A stretch of 64,000 nt of DNA from Voacanga thouarsii (lineage: Eukaryota; Streptophyta; Magnoliopsida; Gentianales; Apocynaceae), in the NCBI GenBank assembly GCA_026120185.1, contig JANUWF010001190.1, positions 992,001-1,056,000 on the forward strand, given 5' to 3'. Of this stretch, positions 1 through 10,712 are shown in pieces (positions within the stretch are counted from its first letter, which is position 1; each line of letters starts with the position of its first letter). The position numbers were made by a program, and so were the translations under genes. The notes under the pieces were generated by a model. The model had not been told where the DNA came from and made no database searches. It saw only the letters and a list, made by a program, of their open reading frames with translations.

Positions 1-1905
1 CAAGAAAATGTGGGTACCAAAAGCCATTCTTTCATCTCATGAATAAGTACATCAACTATAAAGAATTGAACTCCACAAAGTGATTCTTGGATAGTGGATA
101 CTCAAGACACGTGATGGGAAATGCAGTACTAATAGATAACATTCAAGCTGTAAAATGATGAATATGTCACATTTGGAGATAAGAAAAAGAGAAAACATTC
201 CGTATAGGTAATGTTGGTAAGGGATCCTTCATCTTTATCAAGCAAATATTATTGATTGATGAATTAAAGTACAACTTACTTAATATTAGTCTTTTATGTG
301 AAAAATGTTGTAAGGTTAATTTTAAACAAGTTTCATGATCTATCATTGATAATTCTATTGATGAAATCATTTTTGTTGTCAATCGCATTGGTAATGTCTG
401 TGTATTATATCTTGATAATCTTATTGCTCATTATGTAAAGTGCCTCTCCATATATGATATTGATGGTTACCTTTAGTATAGAAGGTTAGGCCATATCTCT
501 ATTGATTTGTTAAATAGATTGTTATTAAAAGAACTTGAGAAAGGACTGCCCAAAATGATATATGACAAAAACCAATTGTGTGACACTTGCCATTTTGAAA
601 AACAAACCGAGACATATTTCAAATCTAAGAAAATGATTTCAACCTCAAATATTCTTGAACTAATACATATGGATTTGTTTGGACCAATAAAGACCGCTAG
701 CCTAAGTGGTAAGAAGTATACTTATGTATTAGTGGATGATATTTTTGATTTACTTAAACCTTATCTCTTGCACAAAAAGATGACAATGATGTAGGTAGCT
801 CAAAGAAAAATAGCATTGAACATCATAAAGTTCTATCACTTGATAACCATGCCAAAGAAGAAGAACTAGAGGAACAATAAGCTAAAGAAAGCAAGCAAAG
901 ACGTATCGAGCACACTGATCAGAATCTGTCAAAAAATTAGAAGTACAAAACCGTCCATCCAAAAGAATAGATCATTAGTGATCTTAGCTGTGGAGTAAAA
1001 CTAGACGGTACTTTACTATACTCTCTAGTATTGAACCTAATTGCATTAATGTAGCTTTGTATGATGATTTTTAGATTATGGCCATGCAAAAAGATTCAAA
1101 TCAATTTGAAAGAAATCAAGTTTGGAAGCTTATTCCTAAATCACTTGATCATCTCAGGATTAGTACTAAGTGGGTTTTCAAAAATAAACTTGATGAGTAT
1201 GGTATTGTTATTAGAAATAAACCCAAATTAGTTGCCCAAGGATTCAATCAAAAAGAGGACATTGATTATGATGAAAATTTTACTCCTATTACTCGATTAG
1301 AATCCATTAGAATGTTGTTTGCTTTTGCATCCTTCAAAGGTTTCGTACTTTATCAAAATGGTTATTAAAAGTTTTTTTTTTTATTTATTGAAGAAGAAGT
1401 ATCTATGAAGCAACCTCCTGATTTTATTCATAAATATTTTTCCAAACCATGTCTTTAAACCTTTTAAAACTCTTTATGATTTAAAACGAGCTCCTAGTAC
1501 TTGGTATGTAAGACTTAGTGGATTTATATTTTCAAAAGGTTTTTTCAAGAGGATTGATTTATACCACTCTGTTCTTGAAATCTGAAAATTCTAAAGACCT
1601 TCTTACTATTCAAATCTATATTGATGATATTATCCTTGGAGTCAATAATGATCCTCTATGCAAGAAATTTATCAAGACAATACAACGAAAGTTTGAGATG
1701 CGTATGATAGGAGAACTTAATTTCTTCCTCGGATTACAAATCAAGCCAAGTATGCCAAGGAACTGCTCAAGAGATATATTCACAAACCACTGGCTGAAGA
1801 ATGATTTGATCATCAGAGGAGAGGTTCGGGAATTATCAGATTATGTAACTAATGATTTTGTCAGAGATTGTTTGTTTATTCTTGCAGAATTCCTGAAGAT
1901 CTTTT
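1..1905 (+). pseudogene. Copia pol remnant (integrase and reverse transcriptase)
   Basis: Pieces in different frames match Ty1/Copia pol. At 507-794 there is a GAG-pre-integrase CxxC followed by the integrase start (motif HMDLFGPI). At 1078-1368 there is the RT start (WVFKNKLDEYG, KLVAQGF). At 1518-1740 there is the RT core with the catalytic YIDD near 1618 and the block FFLGLQIK. Just after 1740 the reading jumps from an RT motif (KYAKELLK in the next frame) straight to HKPLAEE, which resembles the end of Copia RNase H. The RT C-terminus and most of RNase H therefore appear deleted. Most of integrase, including the DDE core, is also missing between 794 and 1078. Several stops interrupt each part. 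Confidence 0.85.
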
Positions 1906-2332
1906 GATTTTGGATGGAGATATTGGATGCAGTATTTGGAACATATTTTAAGCCAAAAGTCATAGAATCTTTTGACCACGTGTGATACACTTTTTGGATA
2001 GGAAAATAGGATGGACAATTTGTGTCCAAATGTTCAAATTTTTAAGCTCTAAAAGTTCCCACCTTTTTTTTTTTTTTTATCGCAACACACACTCTCTCTT
2101 CTTATCAAAATATCATTACTTATTTTCAAAATCACATTTCTCAAATGTACTAAATTGTACTTATACTCTTCAATACCTCGTAAATCCCAAAAAGAATTCA
2201 AATCTATTAAAATCTTCTTCTCATTTCAAAAATTCAAAAAAGCTGTCATTTTTCTCAGCACCTTTCTCATTCCTCTGGATTTCGGTCTCTCTCAACAAAA
2301 CCAAAAAAATAAAATCTTCAATCCTATTTGCC

Positions 2333-3934
2333 ATGGCTAAATCTCCGAAACCCAGTAAAAGAACCGAGCTAAAAGCAAAGGAAACCAAGAAGAAGGCAGT
2401 GACAAGGAAATCGATTGTTGTTACTCTGATGTCTGCAAAGAAAAAGAACAAAGAAGCTGCCATTGGTGAACTAACTCCTCAAACTGCATTAGCAAAACAA
2501 CTTCCAGAAGAGGAAAAGCTCAGACACTCAGGTACCTCAAACTCTCAACTCAAAAAGTGAGAATAACTATTAGGTATCTTGAAATAGAACCATCACTGTG
2601 GGTTATCGGGTTGATTCTGAAGTCTTTCTAAATTATGCAAATATTTTGAGTTTGGTTGAATTATTTTGTTGGGAGTCTCTTTTATCTGTGAATAAGAAGT
2701 TATACTCTTCACTAATTTGGGATTTCTATGCAAATTTGAGACAAGAAACGAATTTATGGTTCAGTGGTATAACTCTCGGACTGGATGAGTGAGCTTTGAA
2801 TTTGTCCATTGACTGCTAAATAATATCTTCAATGTCAGAGTTAGTGGAGCACAATTTTCTATTTGAAATGAACAACCTGCTTGAAAATTCTAACCTATTT
2901 GAACTGAGTCGATTTGAGAGGATATTTACTAGTGCCAAGAGATTTAGAAATTCAAGTGATTGAAATATCAAATGGTTAAATGGAATGGAGCGATTGCCAC
3001 ATCATATGGTCTCAACCAGATATCTAGTCTTGACCACAAGACCTCTGTAAGTATTCTGCAAATGGTGTCGATGTTGGATTTGTCAGAAGGAAAACAAATC
3101 AACTTTAGGTTTCTGGTTGTGAAAATTGATGACTCAATCTCAGAACACATCAAACAAAGCATTACCATTTGGAAACCTTCTCATCAAGCTATTTAAGTAC
3201 TTCAATACTGATGTGAGTACGGTTGTCCCTGAGCACTACAAGGTAAACATCTACAACAGAGATTCATTTGAGAAAATGGGGTCTATTTAAGCTGATAATT
3301 AATGGATATTACTTAGAGAAGCCACTGAAGGAGAGAAAGAAAATTTGGTGAAAGGCAAGAAAAATCTGCTACATCAGGATGCACAAAAAGAAAAGTTGAG
3401 GCTGAAATTCAAAGGGAAACATCAAGTTTACGGAAGCAGAAAAATCAGGAAAGTAGAATAACTCAAAGTATTTTGGTTGCTATAAATCTGATATCCACCA
3501 AGCTAGATAGTCTAAGTGCAGGAGTCAAAGGTGAACTGAAAAATTTGAGAAATAAACTGACAAATGTGGAAAGAAAGTAATATGAAGTTGCAGGCAATTC
3601 GATTGAACACGTTCCTCCACCTATACCAGAGTTTGAACTTATCATTCCTTCAACATAGGAAGAAACTGGTGTTCAGCTAGAGAAGGAGAGTGAGAAAGAG
3701 AATGAGAAAAAGACTGCTAGTATTAATGTCCCATCTCTGCACACTAAGTAACCCGCAACCGTTGCATTCACTATTGCCAAGGAAATTCCCAAGCAAGACA
3801 AACCAACTATATTTGGTAGCTCATTTGGTCGAAAGCAGAAGCATGTTATGGTAAAACTAAAGACCAGCAGATTTGTTAGACAACATTCAAAGAAGGGTGC
3901 CAATGCTAAGCCTGTGACTACCCTTATTTCATGA
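2333..3934 (+). pseudogene. env-like third ORF of the Sirevirus, degenerate
   Basis: An ATG at 2333 opens a very basic Lys/Ser/Thr-rich N-terminus that stays open to 2560. Other frames then give a segment with the phrase WDFYANLR (2598-2792), which resembles plant transposon-associated proteins, and a Lys/Glu-rich, coiled-coil-like tail (about 3400-3930). This matches the position and composition of the env-like ORF between pol and the 3' LTR in Sireviruses. Several stops and frameshifts break it. Its function in the family is not established, and this copy cannot encode a product. The assignment rests on position and composition, with no database match. Confidence 0.55.
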
Positions 3935-4186
3935 AGATATAGCACAGAATGACCACTAAATGATGACCTCTTTTACCAACACTTATTCTTGATGACACAA
4001 TTTTATTCTTACAAAATTTCTTGCTTTCTGCATTATATTTTTTTATGAAATCCTTTATCTTAGTCTTGGACTGATATTATCGCTAGTTTACTACTTCTTA
4101 TTAACTAATATTGCTTACTGCTTATTGCTATCCTTGTTTTGGGCATTCTCTGGATATTACTGCTTATTGTTATTTTTTTTATTGAT

Positions 4187-4200
4187 GACAAAGGGGGAGA
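4187..4200 (+). other. Internal polypurine tract-like site of the Sirevirus
   Basis: The sequence GACAAAGGGGGAGA lies just downstream of the env-like remnant and 1.25 kb before the 3' LTR. Sireviruses are known to carry extra copies of the AAAGGGGGAG tract in this region. It supports the lineage call. Confidence 0.5.
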
Positions 4201-5438
4201 AAATATATCATTGAGGGATTGTGAATTTGATGATTTGATACAGTTATGGAGACTGTGCTATGGACTAAGAGGAGATTGTGATATGGAAATTGAAAATTTC
4301 TTTGGAAGCTTGTGATTCTGTGAAATACATTTTTGGGATTTGAGTTGATCAAACATTGTACTGTGCAATTTTTTTTTTTGCTTACATGATATCTTTTTCA
4401 CTAGTTTTTACCCTTATAAATATGGATTGTGAATTGTGAATATATTGTAGTTGTATGTTGGTTTATGAGGGTTATGATTTGAAATTTATGGATTATGATT
4501 GTGACTGCTTATGAGGATTATAAATTCATATGGATTAATATGAATTATAACTGATTATGGTTATGGTTTGAAAATGCGGACTGTGAAAAATTTTGTGACT
4601 CTGTTGAGACGTTGTTGCTATTATGAACTATGGAGATTGAAGTGTAGGAATAAGTTTGTTGTACATTCTGACTGATTGATATCTGGTTGAATGATTTGTT
4701 TTGAATATGGTTGTGATACATATTTTGCAAAATGTTTGCTTGGATAACGAGATTTTTCAAGTGAATACTTATGAAATATGTCTTACCTCTTTTCAGTTGC
4801 TATGTAACATTTTCATGCTAATTTTTTTTGAGAAAAATAAGTTCAAACAATTTCAGGAAAAATATTGATCTATACTCTTGAGAAATTTTCTTACTCTGCA
4901 CATATACAAGAGGAGTTTTGGACTCAAATTTCTTCAATCCAAAAGACCAGACCAAAAATAAATTTTTAAAAGATTAGCTTCTGTCTCATTTTATCCCATT
5001 TTAGATGCATGTTTTGGAAGTCCAAAATTTTAGAATCCAATCTTATTTTTAAAATGCACTTCATGGCTCTATATCTTGTGTTCATATATGCATTTACTAA
5101 GGAGGAGCATTACATCTTATGATTTATCTTTTATACCTCCTTGTGTACATATCTATACATTTTTTTTTCTTGACTTCTAATTGTGGCTATTCTCTTATGG
5201 AACAGTCCTTTGATGGAAGGAAGGAGGATAAGGAAGTTGGTTAGGCTATAGGCTCATTGAGCCATGTTTGTGAATATATACTTAAATTTTCTTATCTTAA
5301 TCTCATAAACACTCTTTGAGTCCTATAATGAGATATTGCATTTCAATGAAAAATATTCGTATTTCTCTTGGTCTAACATGTCCATACTTACATATCATTG
5401 TTTTTATATCACAATCACATCAAGCTTGTTATCACTCA
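4201..5438 (+). other. Non-coding 3' internal region of the Sirevirus
   Basis: AT-rich, with a low-complexity stretch of TTATGA/TGTGA-like words at about 4440-4760. No coding potential was seen on either strand. It belongs to the retroelement, between the env-like remnant and the 3' LTR. Confidence 0.6.
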
Positions 5439-5439
5439 A

Positions 5440-5451
5440 AATGGGGGAGAT
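5440..5451 (+). other. Polypurine tract before the 3' LTR
   Basis: AATGGGGGAGAT directly precedes the TGTTAG start of the LTR at 5452. This is the usual plus-strand priming site of Copia elements. Confidence 0.75.
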
Positions 5452-6832
5452 TGTTAGCCCTAAGGGCATTCTTCTGTATTTGACTTATGACAAATATTGA
5501 TGAGGACTAACTTATGTGATAGGACATGTTTGGCCCTAATTCTTTCAAGGCATGCAAATAAAGTTGCTAAGTAGCTCTTAAGGAAATAAAATCCAAAGTA
5601 GTGATTGATCAAGAACGACGTCAATCTAAAAGTTCATAAGATTATGAAGTCTTTGTGGAAGAACTTTAGATTAGGAATCGTTGTTAAAGTATTACTTGTA
5701 AAATTCATATGTCTCTTTACTTTATGATTTAATTTATTTCTACCTTAAAATAAACAAATAAAAAGATTTCAAAGTTTTAAGTCTTCAGAATTTTGGATTG
5801 AATAGTTTAGATGGTTTTGCATCCAAAAGTTGCGTCCAAAACTTTGTGAACAGTGTCAAAATATTTCTGCCTAGAAAAGTGTCATTTTGGACTCATCTTT
5901 TGGATACACCCTCGTCCGATCATTGAGTTCAAAACTCTGAAAAATCTGACAACAAGAAACTAGCCATTGGAGCATTACTGTTTGTTTCTATAAAAGCCAT
6001 TTAAACATGATTTTTTGTAAAATTTTTGTGCCATCTTTCTCAGAAACATTCTTACACTTTAGAATACAAAAATCTTCATTTTTATTTGTACTTAAAAGGT
6101 GAAATTGAATTGTTCAAAAGGTAAAAAATGTTGGTGCTCATATGTTCATATTTGCTTAAACTTGTGAGCTATTTCTGTAAATTTTCCTTCATTCTAACTT
6201 GTATCAAGGTTGAGAAGGTAAAATCCAGTTGGGGTGAGTCTTGATTTATTGTGTATCAAGGTTGTGGTGTAAAACCCAATTGGGGTGAGCCTTGATTGTG
6301 TGTTTGTAGAGGTTGGGTGTAAAACCAAGTGTGGTGATCCTTTTGTATAAGATTAGTGTAGCCTACCACCATTAATTTGGCAAAAAGGTTTTAGTGATTG
6401 TGTTGAAATCCTTAAATGAGAACTTAACGTAGTGGATGTAGATTGTTTGAAAGTCAAACCACTATAAATTCTTGAGTATTCTTTTGTGCTATTCTGTCAA
6501 AATCCTTTACTGCATTTTTCATTATCTTCAAATCCTAAATGTTGCACCTTTTCTTCTAAAATCAATGACTCATTTATGATCTCTGCATTATTATTTAAAT
6601 TTTTCCTTGATATCTAAACTACCCATCTTCATTTGATGACATTTTCCTATTGTTGTGTGCCGAGTAAAAGACCTCTGCCTACACTCTTGAAATCGCAAAG
6701 CACCTATAAAGTCACAAAGCTTTTTTGCAATTAAGTTCAATTTTTTTAGAAACAAAAAGTTTTAAATATGCATTCATTTGCCAAAAACTTTATTCATCCT
6801 CCCCCCCCCTCTAAGCTTTTTCAAATCAATCA
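5452..6832 (+). repeat. 3' LTR of the Sirevirus-type Copia element
   Basis: It starts TGTTAGCCC right after the purine tract. It contains the repeated phrase GTATCAAGGTTG...AAAACCCAATTGGGGTGAG in three diverged forms between 6200 and 6340, and ends with a C-rich tract (CCTCCCCCCCCCTCTAAG, about 6798-6815). The 3' border at CA 6832 is a best guess, since the partner LTR is outside the window. Confidence 0.7.
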
Positions 6833-7182
6833 ATTCTTTAATTAAAACAAGTAATCAAATATCAAGAATAATAATCAATTGATCAAAAGATTAAATTGAC
6901 TAAAAAATAATGAATTCTAAAATTATATTAAATTACAATAAAAACATTGATCACATCATTATTCTAGAAAAAAAAAACAAAAGTAAAAGAAAAAACTTAT
7001 AGACAAACCCTCTTCTTTTTTCTTGAAGACGTTCTTGAACTATACCCCTTGAATGATGAATCTCCTATTCAATGATTGATTTCTAACTTTGATAATTGGA
7101 TTCATATGTTTCTCTTATGTTTTTCTTGTTTAAATAGGTTCCTAAGATGTCAAAAATCGTTTCCCAAGAATTTTAAACTGAG
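6833..7182. other. Intergenic, AT-rich
   Basis: A short AT-rich spacer between the Copia LTR and the LINE 3' end. No gene, RNA or repeat structure could be supported. Confidence 0.5.
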
Positions 7183-10085
7183 TACAACAACAAACTAAGC
7201 CTTAATTCCAAGAAAGTTGGGGTCGGTTACAAGAATTAATGTCCGGCAACGTATGGTCATTCATATGGATCTCCTCTTGCCACTTCCTTCTATCGACCAT
7301 CATACTCTCATTCAAATATAATAAAGACATATCTCTCATAATCACTTCTATCCATGTCGTTTTAGGCCTGCCTCTACCTCTGTTTAACCTATCCTGCCTC
7401 CCTCTCTTAATCGTCCTAACAGGAGCATCCTTCGGTCTTCTCTGTACATGTCCAAATCAACGCATGCGACTTTCTTTTATCTTTTTCTCAATAGATGCCA
7501 CTCCCACCTTTTCTCTAATGGTCTCATTTATGACTCTATCTTTTCTAGTATATCCACAAATCCACCGTAACATATGCATCTTAGTTACTTTCATTTTTTG
7601 AATATGACACATTTTAACTACCTAATATTTCGTGTCATATAACAAATCAGGTCTTACGGCTGTTCTGTAGAACTTTTCTTTTAGATTTAATGGTATATTA
7701 CGATCACATAAAATACCAGTCGCACTTCTCAATTTCAACCAACCCGCTTTAACTCGGTTTGCAACGTCGCCATCGAGCTCTCCGTCTTTTTGAATAATAG
7801 ATCCTATATGTCGAAAGCAATCAGCTATCTATATATCTCTATCATCTAAAGTTACACTTTGAGTTATATTTTTGCTACCACTGAACTTGCATTCATATAC
7901 TCTATTTTACTCTTACTAATTTTGAAGCCCTTGGATTCCAATGTTTGTCACCACAATTCTAATTTAGTATTTACATCAACTCTAGTCTAATTAATCAACA
8001 CAATATCATCCGCAAATAACATACACTATGGCACCGCCTCCTATATAGTTCAGGTCAACTCATCCATAACGATCACAAAAAGGAAAGGGTTAAGTGTTGA
8101 TCCTTGATGCACCTTGATAGTAATAGGGAACTCTGCAGTCTCTCCGGCGCAAATCCTTACACTTGTATATGCTCCTTCATACATATCTTTAATGAGAATA
8201 AAATACTTTAGTAATATACCTTTCTTGGTCAGCCCCCACCAAACTACTTCTCTAAGCACCTTGTCATAGGCTTTCTCTAAGTCAATAAATACCATATGTA
8301 AATTTTTCTTTCTTTCTCTATAATATTTAATCATTTGTTGTAATAAATGAATTGCCTCCATAGTGGAATGCCCAACCATAAAAGCAAACTCATTATCTAA
8401 AATTTATATAATGCCTCGTAACCTCTGTTCAATCATTCTCTCCCAAAATTTCATAGTATAACTCATGAGTTTAATCATACGATAATTGGCACAATCTTGA
8501 ACATCTCCTTTATTAGAGTACAAAGGAATCAGAGTACTCTTCCTCCACTCTGTAGGTATCTTATTAACTCTATATATCTTATTAAACAGACTTGTCAGCC
8601 ACGTAATACTTATCTCTCCTAAACACTTCAAAATCTAGATCGGTATACCATCCGATCTCACTGTTTTTTTTTTTTTTGGTCTCATTTTTTTAAGGGCATC
8701 TCGGACTTCATGGTTCTGAATATGACGAATATACGTACGGTTAACCTCTTCGTTCGAAATTGCCAGACTACCCATACTTGAAACTTGGACTTGACTCCCG
8801 TTAAATAACTTATCAAAATAAAACCTCAATCTCTCCTTTATTTCTTTATCCTTAACCAAAACTCTGTGGTTGTCGTCCTTTACACATTTCACCACACCGA
8901 TATCTTTCGTCTTCTTCTCCCTGTAATGCGCCAATCTATATATATTATTCTCTCCGTCTTTAGTATCCAATTTTTCATATAAATCCTTATAAACTATGGA
9001 TCTTACTTTTCTAACAGTTTCTTAACTTTTCTTTGCGCGACCTTATATTTCTCAAAATTCTCATCACTCCTGCACTTCCCTAAGTTTCTATAGCATTCTC
9101 TTTTACTCCTTACGACTTCTTTCATTTCGTTGTTCCACCACGACACGTCTTTATTTAGAGGTACTCTTCCTTTAGATTCACCAAGTGCTTCCTTTGTTAC
9201 TATCCTAATACATTGAGCCATCTTTCTCCACATAATATCTGGATCCGAATCCCTATCAGACGACCAGTCATCCGCCTCAACTACCTTATCAACAAAAGCT
9301 ATTCTTTCATTTCCTGTAGCTTCCACCACTTAATCCTAGGGTCAACCCGATGATTTTGCTGCTTACTCTTTTTCTTAAAATTAAAATCGAGGACCAACAT
9401 CCTGTGTTACGTAACTACACTCTCACTTGAAATAACTTTACAGATTGTACAACCACTACGAAATTTACGTCTCATAATAAAGAAGTTTATATGATTGACA
9501 TTTAACCTACTTCTAAAGATCACTAAGTGAGAATATCTCCTTTTAAACCAGATGTTTGCTATGGTTAAATCATAGGTCAAAGTAAAGTCAAGAATAGCAG
9601 TTTCAGCTTCATTTCTAACTCCGAAACTATGACCTCCATGAACACTCTCAAACTCCCTCTGATCAGTACCCACATATTCGTTTAGATCACCACCAATAAA
9701 AATTTTTTCTATACACGAGTACACTCTGTACAATCTCATCTAAATCATCCCAAAATTATTGCCTAATCGAATGAATCCTCGAGTCCTACTTGTGGTGTAT
9801 ACGCACTAATAACAGTAATGATCTCGCCACCAATCATGATCTTGATGCTCAAAATCCTATCATTCTTCCCTTGTACTTCAACCATATCATTAATAAACTT
9901 AAGATCAATAATAATCCCGATTCCATTTCTATTCTTAACTCTACTTAAATACCAAAGCTCATAACCCCAAAATGTTACTACCATCGCTTTCTCACTTACC
10001 CATTTAGTTTTCTGAAGACATAAAATGCTAATATTTTTCCTCCACATAACCTCAATTAATTCTGTCAATCTATCAATAAAAAATC
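7183..10085 (-). mobile_element. RTE-clade non-LTR retrotransposon (LINE), 5'-truncated and degenerate
   Basis: Read on the minus strand it runs endonuclease (about 10068-9400), linker, reverse transcriptase (about 8970-7980) and a 3' tail. The 3' end on the plus strand begins ACAACAACAAACTAAGCC, so the element ends in a TTG-type microsatellite, a hallmark of plant RTE elements rather than poly(A) LINEs. The 5' end is cut inside the endonuclease N-terminus near 10085. A short related 3' fragment lies at 17053-17207. Confidence 0.85.
7980..10068 (-). pseudogene. RTE endonuclease/reverse transcriptase ORF, broken
   Basis: The endonuclease part shows ILCLQKTKW, NGIGIIID and ISAYTPQVGL (10068-9763), then GGDLNEYVG (the GDxN block) at about 9700. 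The RT part shows IPTEWRKSTLIPLY (8404-8631) and GHSTMEAIHLL, HMVFIDLEKAYDKV and VMDELT (8050-8379). Past an in-frame stop near 8050 comes the catalytic LFADD (codons on 8005-8019). Frameshifts or stops separate at least five open segments, so no functional protein is possible. Family members nick DNA with an APE-like endonuclease and copy their RNA at the nick. Confidence 0.85.
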
Positions 10086-10712
10086 TTTATTTTTTTAACC
10101 AAATTCTAAACCGAGTACAACTTAAAAAAAATACTAAAATTCTTTAAAAAATTCTCAAATTCGAGAACAAAAAGAAAAATTGCCGCTTTCGAGCACGGCC
10201 AATACCGGCCGTACTCTAATCGGCGTGATAGTGCTTTGTTTTTCAGCCAAATTCCCTTGTTCCCAGACTTAGGCTAACGCCAATTCCTTAGGACACGACC
10301 GACGCCGGCCTTAAATAGGTACTACACCGGTTTTTCATCTTTTTTCTATTAATTTTGCATAAATAAACCAAAATATCTTTCTAAAAGCAAAAGATCAAAT
10401 ATAAAAAAATATGCCTAATTATTACATAAAATGTATCACAATATATCCTCAAATAATTAAAAATTTAATGATAATTTTAGCCCCTACATCTAGGAAAGCC
10501 CCAGCAAAACCAAAGCTATACTCAATCCGACTTTGATGAGAAGATACAACGAGAATCAAAATGTTTTGCATCCTAAACAGCATATCTATGCTGGCATGAA
10601 TTTGTTCTCCAGAGGAAGGATTCTCCAAGTGTATGAATATGGATGATTGAAGACTACAAAACATTGGACCAAAGAAGATTATGTCCTGATGGTGATTGTT
10701 AGTGCATTGCGT
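10086..10712. other. Intergenic / 3' flank of the membrane-protein gene
   Basis: Contains a short GC-richer patch (about 10190-10310) with several CCGGCC/CGGC words, unusual for this window, and then the probable 3' UTR of the minus-strand gene ending at 10713. No ORF with recognisable content was found. Confidence 0.4.

Larger units (their letters stand above)
1..6832 (+). mobile_element. Sirevirus-type Copia LTR retrotransposon, 3' part, degenerate
   Basis: The stretch holds, in order, broken GAG-pre-integrase/integrase and reverse transcriptase pieces, a broken env-like ORF, two GGGGGAGA purine tracts and one LTR. The 5' LTR and gag lie beyond the left edge. An extra ORF between pol and the 3' LTR, plus repeated purine tracts, is characteristic of the Sirevirus lineage of Ty1/Copia. 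Every coding part carries stops or frameshifts, so the copy is dead. The right border is placed after the pyrimidine-rich LTR tail and is uncertain by some tens of bases. No target duplication can be checked because the left end is missing. Confidence 0.8.

Noticed and set aside
7239..7601. 120-codon plus-strand ORF over the LINE
   Set aside because: It is antisense to the 3' part of the RTE element; its hydrophobic text is a shadow of that coding strand.
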